Shown here: positions 62,972 through 64,000 of the stretch, piece by piece
Numbering within the stretch: position 1 is the stretch's first letter
Layout of the letters: the number at the start of each line of letters is the position of its first letter
Assembly: GCF_900199405.1 (NCBI RefSeq)
Contig: NZ_LT963429.1
Span: 1 to 64,000 of the forward strand
DNA from: Beduinella massiliensis
GTDB taxonomy: Bacteria; Bacillota; Clostridia; Christensenellales; Aristaeellaceae
Length of the DNA: 64,000 nucleotides
Direction of reading: 5' to 3'
Program-made: the position numbers and the translations under genes
The notes under the pieces: generated by a model
Told to the model about the DNA's origin: nothing
What the model saw: the letters and a program-made list of their open reading frames with translations, nothing else
The model's database searches: none

Positions 62972-64000
62972 TCAGCGCCCCGCGCGGGCCTCCTTTACCC
63001 GGCCCTCCCGGTACGCGCACAAGAGCTCCTCCAGATCCGCGATGCGTCCGCGCAGCTCGTCGCCCTGGTCGGTGTCCGACACCAGCAGGCGGCGGGGCAT
63101 CTTCTCCACCACCGTCTGCACGGAGTGGATGTCCTGCTCCTCGGTGATGGCGCGCGCGGTCGATTCAAAGGGCTGGTGCGCGACGAGCGAGAGCTCGTGC
63201 GAGTTGAAGATCAGCGTGTAGCCCGCGATGCCCGTGACCGGCTGATACGCGCGGGAGAGCCCCCCGTCGATCACCAGCAGGCGGCCGTTCGCCTTGACGG
63301 GGCTTTCGCCCTTCTTGAGCTGCACCGGCACGTGGCCGTTGACGATGTGCCCCCGGTCGGGCGAGAGGCCGAAGGCCGCGAGGATGCGCCGCGCCATCTT
63401 TTCGTCGTCCAGCAGGCTGTAGTAGAGGTTCTTCGTCTCCTTCCACGTCTCCCTGTCCGCGACGAAGCAGCGCTCGAACGTCGCCATGCGGTCCTTGCCG
63501 AACAGCGGCGAGTAAGGCCCGCAGCCCAGGTACCAGAGGAAGTCCTGGCCGTCCATGCGGGCGCGGCTGCCCGCGCGCGCGAAGAAGCCCTGGCGCGCGA
63601 GCCGGTCGGCCCGGTCGATCGCCTCCGGCCCCACGGGCGGGGCCTCGCCCCCGGCGCACGGCAGGGGGATCGGCGCGAAGTCGCCCTCCGGCGTCAGCGG
63701 GATGCAGCCGTGATACAGGAGGTTGCCGTTGCAGCGCAGGTACATGCTGCCCGCGCTGTAGAGGAAGCGCACGTGGCGCTGGAGCTTTTCGCTGTGGGCG
63801 AAGGCGGTCACGAGCCGGTCCATGACCTCGCGCTCCTGCGGGCTCAGGGCGTAGGGGTCGTTCCAATCCACGGTCGGGAAGCGGCAGGAGCGCAGCGGAA
63901 CCGTCCGCTCCCCGATGCGAACCGTTCCGGCCGCGGGATCGACGCGGTGCAGCAGCCGCCTGTCCTCCATGCCGTACTCCGGGTGGCGGGCGATGAGCTG
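62972..64000 (-). CDS. fbp: fructose-1,6-bisphosphatase class III (partial, N-terminus outside the window)
   Basis: The last 342 codons of a class III FBPase (usual length ~640 residues). Visible features include LYHGCIPLTPEGDF, GGEAPPVGPEAIDRADRLAR, NGHVPVQLKKGESPVKANGR followed by LLVIDGGLSRAYQPVTGIAG, and NSHELSLVAHQPF. These match the C-terminal metallophosphatase half of Firmicutes FBPases, which hydrolyse fructose-1,6-bisphosphate in gluconeogenesis. An internal ATG at 63970 is not the start: the frame stays open to the window edge. The gene ends about 55 bp before the HdeD promoter. Confidence 0.93.
   Translation of the reverse strand, partial: QLIARHPEYGMEDRRLLHRVDPAAGTVRIGERTVPLRSCRFPTVDWNDPYALSPQEREVMDRLVTAFAHSEKLQRHVRFLYSAGSMYLRCNGNLLYHGCIPLTPEGDFAPIPLPCAGGEAPPVGPEAIDRADRLARQGFFARAGSRARMDGQDFLWYLGCGPYSPLFGKDRMATFERCFVADRETWKETKNLYYSLLDDEKMARRILAAFGLSPDRGHIVNGHVPVQLKKGESPVKANGRLLVIDGGLSRAYQPVTGIAGYTLIFNSHELSLVAHQPFESTARAITEEQDIHSVQTVVEKMPRRLLVSDTDQGDELRGRIADLEELLCAYREGRVKEARAGR

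Overview
The window is GC-rich chromosomal DNA (roughly two-thirds G+C by eye, with a few AT-rich islands) that looks like a Firmicutes/Clostridia genome, plausibly an uncultured gut lineage of the Christensenellales/Oscillospirales type. The evidence is sigma-A promoters close to TTGACA-17-TATAAT, strong AGGAGG ribosome binding sites with frequent GTG and TTG starts, a DUF1836 protein, split L-serine dehydratase, class III fructose-bisphosphatase, L,D-transpeptidase and PGBD proteins with Pro/Thr linkers, and poly-gamma-glutamate genes. The placement is an inference from gene content. I saw no rRNA, tRNA, CRISPR array, prophage or intact insertion sequence.

Layout. 0-5 kb: a flippase-like membrane protein, an Rsm22-like methyltransferase and an unusual 608-residue HTH protein with its own promoter. 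5-12 kb: a MATE exporter, a 780-bp palindrome-rich gap, an ABC exporter plus MATE pair behind duplicated promoter/dyad repeats, and a secreted HtrA-like protease with a PGBD domain. 12-21 kb (mostly minus strand): two GT-C type membrane glycosyltransferases preceded by a candidate leader-peptide attenuator, a split chromate transporter pair, a siroheme reductase fused to a C-GCAxxG-C-C domain, a TipA-type MerR regulator and an SGNH hydrolase. 21-30 kb: DUF1836, nitroreductase, secreted proteins, SDR, VanX-like dipeptidase, methyltransferase, and L-serine dehydratase subunits separated by an 82-bp tandem repeat.

30-39 kb (minus strand) is the most distinctive region. A poly-gamma-glutamate operon (pgsB-pgsC-pgsW, no pgsA nearby) lies directly downstream of a separate operon that encodes a small secreted protein, a DctM-like transporter, a 57-residue membrane peptide, a secreted M14-type amidohydrolase and a secreted C69 dipeptidase. 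That operon is preceded by a leader of about 640 nt. It looks like a dedicated uptake and hydrolysis system for an acylated or peptide-like substrate.

39-48 kb: lysA, a polar amino acid ABC operon (ATPase, binding protein, two permeases), a sugar isomerase-like/oxidoreductase pair, dCTP deaminase and a DEDDh exonuclease. 48-64 kb: cell-envelope proteins (zinc ribbon-PGBD, L,D-transpeptidase), an amidohydrolase, an alarmone synthetase-like protein with a long C-terminal extension, a third MATE, a pair of M14-type deacylase paralogs of which one has lost its zinc ligands, a GH36 alpha-galactosidase, a heptad-repeat coiled-coil protein, small hypothetical genes and the 3' part of fbp.

A recurrent theme is in-frame or intergenic expansion of short hairpin-forming repeats: 18-bp units in two unrelated genes, 82-bp units between sdaAB and sdaAA, and 21-bp heptad units in the coiled-coil gene.
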